A DNA stretch of 64,000 nt from Actinomycetes bacterium. Its GTDB lineage: Bacteria > Actinomycetota > Actinomycetes > Nanopelagicales > Nanopelagicaceae. The stretch is taken from the NCBI GenBank assembly GCA_014190155.1, contig BJFY01000007.1, positions 22,734-86,733 on the forward strand, given 5' to 3'. The notes under the pieces were generated by a model, which had not been told where the DNA came from, did not search any database, and saw nothing but the letters and a program-made list of their open reading frames with translations. Positions 62,549 to 64,000 of this stretch are shown in pieces. Made by a program: the position numbers and the translations under genes. Numbering within the stretch: the first letter of the stretch is position 1; each line of letters starts with the position of its first letter.

Positions 62549-63988
62549 ATGCAAGCCAGTAACGCAAAGCCAACCATCATCCTTGCGACTAGCAACGGTA
62601 TTGGCATGGGCCATTTAGCTCGTGCTACGGCGATCGGAGTGGCTCTTCAAGATCGTGCCAATCCAATAATTATTTCAATGGCAAGCGCGGTCGCAGAGAT
62701 TCCAGAAGCAACCGGAATCCCTGCCGAATATATAACTGGTCGAGACCGCGGTTTGATGCCTAGATATAAATGGGATAAATATTTAAAAGATCGAATTCTT
62801 GCCTTAGTTGAAGAGACTGGCGCCACAATTCTTACTTTTGATGGCGTAGTTCCATATCCAGGAATACTCGCAGCAAAAATGGCAAAACCTGAGTTGACAT
62901 TAATTTGGATCCGTCGTGGTTTATGGCAGAAGAAACCACAGCGCTTTGTATTGGGAGCACAATCAAAAATTATGGATTATGTAATTGAACCCGGTGATTA
63001 CGCTCGCGCATACGATAAAGGGCCAACATCAAAACGAAAGGAATCAAAATTAGTTTCACCTGTCTCGCTTTATAAAGAAAGTAGCACGCTAAATAAAAAG
63101 GCGGCAAAAGAAAAATTAGGACTGGATGTGAATCGACCTGCCGTCTTGGTTCAACTCGGTACTGGTGATGCAGATGTAAACGAAAAAATGCGAGCCGCAC
63201 TATCTGGGCTAATTGGATGGAAAGATCTACAAGTTGTTTTGACCAAAGAACCAAAAGATAAGAACGGTAATTCGTTAGCTCCTACTGGACTTGATCTCAA
63301 AGTGGTCCGTTACTTTCCATTGGCAGACTTACTTCATGCCTTCGAAGCTGGTATTTGTGCTGCAGGGTATAACGGTGTCCATGAATTATTGGCTGCTGGT
63401 TTGCCAACGGTTTTTGTAGCAAATATCCGAGGTACCGATGATCAAGAAACTCGCGCCCGTTGGTGTGCTGATAACAGAGTCGCGCTAATGGCCGACCAAT
63501 CAAACCTTACTGATATTGAAAATACCGTTAAGAAACTTCAAATCGAGAGCGTTAGGAAATCACTATCCGAAAGTTGCGCAAAACTTCCAGCGACAACAGG
63601 CGCAGCGGAAATTGCTGATTTCTTGCTAACTCTCTCAAAGCCGTTAGTAGAAACTAAAATATTGCGAAGTATTAAATATAGTGGGTATTCTATTTATGAA
63701 GTTCTGCGAAAGAGCCCACTCAACGCTATTAAGTATTTAACTATTTTCTTTCTGGAAAAAGTTGGACTCTCCTATAGAACGCTATTTCCACATAAGGCAA
63801 ATACTCCGCAACTTACAGGAGCGCCTATTTACTCTGATTCGTCAAAAGCAGAAGAGCTACAGGCATTTGTTAAAGCTCCGAGAAGATTCGAACATCTGAT
63901 TTCAAACTCATCGCCAGAATATCTGCAGCGCCGTCACGAAATCGCAAACCGTGCTTATGAATTACCCGCCAAAGGTTCAAAAAAATGA
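62549..63988 (+). CDS. GT-B glycosyltransferase, MurG/GT28-like
   Basis: A 479-residue protein with an N-terminal GIGMGHLARATAIGVAL box (about 17-33) and a C-terminal donor domain (VLVQLGTGDADVN near 198, AGYNGVHELLAAGLPTVFVAN near 270) typical of GT-B transferases like MurG and GT28. The last hundred residues form a basic, partly hydrophobic tail (about 370-479) that may bind the membrane. Acceptor unknown; a cell-surface glycan is likely. A TACTCT box at 62537-62542 ends six bases before the ATG. The next gene begins in an ATGA overlap. Confidence 0.8.
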   Translation: MQASNAKPTIILATSNGIGMGHLARATAIGVALQDRANPIIISMASAVAEIPEATGIPAEYITGRDRGLMPRYKWDKYLKDRILALVEETGATILTFDGVVPYPGILAAKMAKPELTLIWIRRGLWQKKPQRFVLGAQSKIMDYVIEPGDYARAYDKGPTSKRKESKLVSPVSLYKESSTLNKKAAKEKLGLDVNRPAVLVQLGTGDADVNEKMRAALSGLIGWKDLQVVLTKEPKDKNGNSLAPTGLDLKVVRYFPLADLLHAFEAGICAAGYNGVHELLAAGLPTVFVANIRGTDDQETRARWCADNRVALMADQSNLTDIENTVKKLQIESVRKSLSESCAKLPATTGAAEIADFLLTLSKPLVETKILRSIKYSGYSIYEVLRKSPLNAIKYLTIFFLEKVGLSYRTLFPHKANTPQLTGAPIYSDSSKAEELQAFVKAPRRFEHLISNSSPEYLQRRHEIANRAYELPAKGSKK

Positions 63989-64000
63989 GGCTAGGTGTTT
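63985..64000 (+). CDS. Start of a further gene, cut by window end
   Basis: An ATG overlaps the glycosyltransferase stop (ATGA at 63985-63988) and reads MRLGV before the window ends. The overlap suggests a co-translated partner, probably another surface-glycan gene, but no more can be said. Confidence 0.4.

Overview
The window looks like a chromosomal segment of a small-genome, low-GC (roughly 40 percent by eye) actinobacterium, most likely a freshwater planktonic lineage of the acI/Nanopelagicales kind. The grounds are actinobacteria-specific families (DUF3027, DUF3263, DUF2530 and an FmdB-type zinc ribbon), AT-rich codon use, very short intergenic spaces, many 3' overlaps between convergent genes, and many start codons preceded by a -10 box (TANNNT) 6-7 nt upstream, i.e. 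leaderless transcripts. The lineage is an inference; no marker gene here fixes it. I see no insertion sequence, phage, CRISPR array or rRNA.

Layout. 0-10 kb: a CopC/CopD pair cut by the left edge, a zinc-ribbon protein, an MMPL transporter, tRNA-Arg, a saccharopine-dehydrogenase-like enzyme, a secreted coiled-coil protein, a Rieske protein, a GGDEF protein and homospermidine synthase. 10-18 kb: photolyase, an esterase, and a maltose/alpha-glucan block (secreted alpha-amylase, MalG, MalF, MalE-like binding protein). 18-34 kb: housekeeping genes (citrate synthase, pdxH, serC, two MFS transporters, cold-shock protein, GroEL with a CIRCE operator, a PLP decarboxylase, NDH-2, a GMC oxidoreductase) ending at tRNA-Thr.

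34-58.8 kb is the striking part: a dense set of genes that together read as aerobic tryptophan breakdown through anthraniloyl-CoA. Tryptophan 2,3-dioxygenase, a kynurenine-formamidase-type cyclase and a kynureninase-like enzyme would give anthranilate. An AMP-forming ligase could make anthraniloyl-CoA. A two-domain FAD-monooxygenase/Old-Yellow-Enzyme protein matches 2-aminobenzoyl-CoA monooxygenase/reductase, which dearomatises the ring. A BadI/MenB-like hydrolase, a RidA-like protein, two SDRs and a thiolase could deaminate, open and cleave it. A Liv-type ABC importer, a split indolepyruvate:ferredoxin oxidoreductase, an orphan B12-dependent mutase large subunit, an ADP-forming acyl-CoA synthetase, an OsmC protein and a bicupin sit among them. 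The ring-opening steps and the mutase role are not established and are the best targets here.

58.8-64 kb: two divergent CrtI/PYROXD2-like flavoproteins, a 4HBT thioesterase, a GT-B glycosyltransferase and the first codons of a further gene.

No conventional one-component transcription factor is recognisable anywhere in the window, although several palindromes in divergent promoters look like operators.
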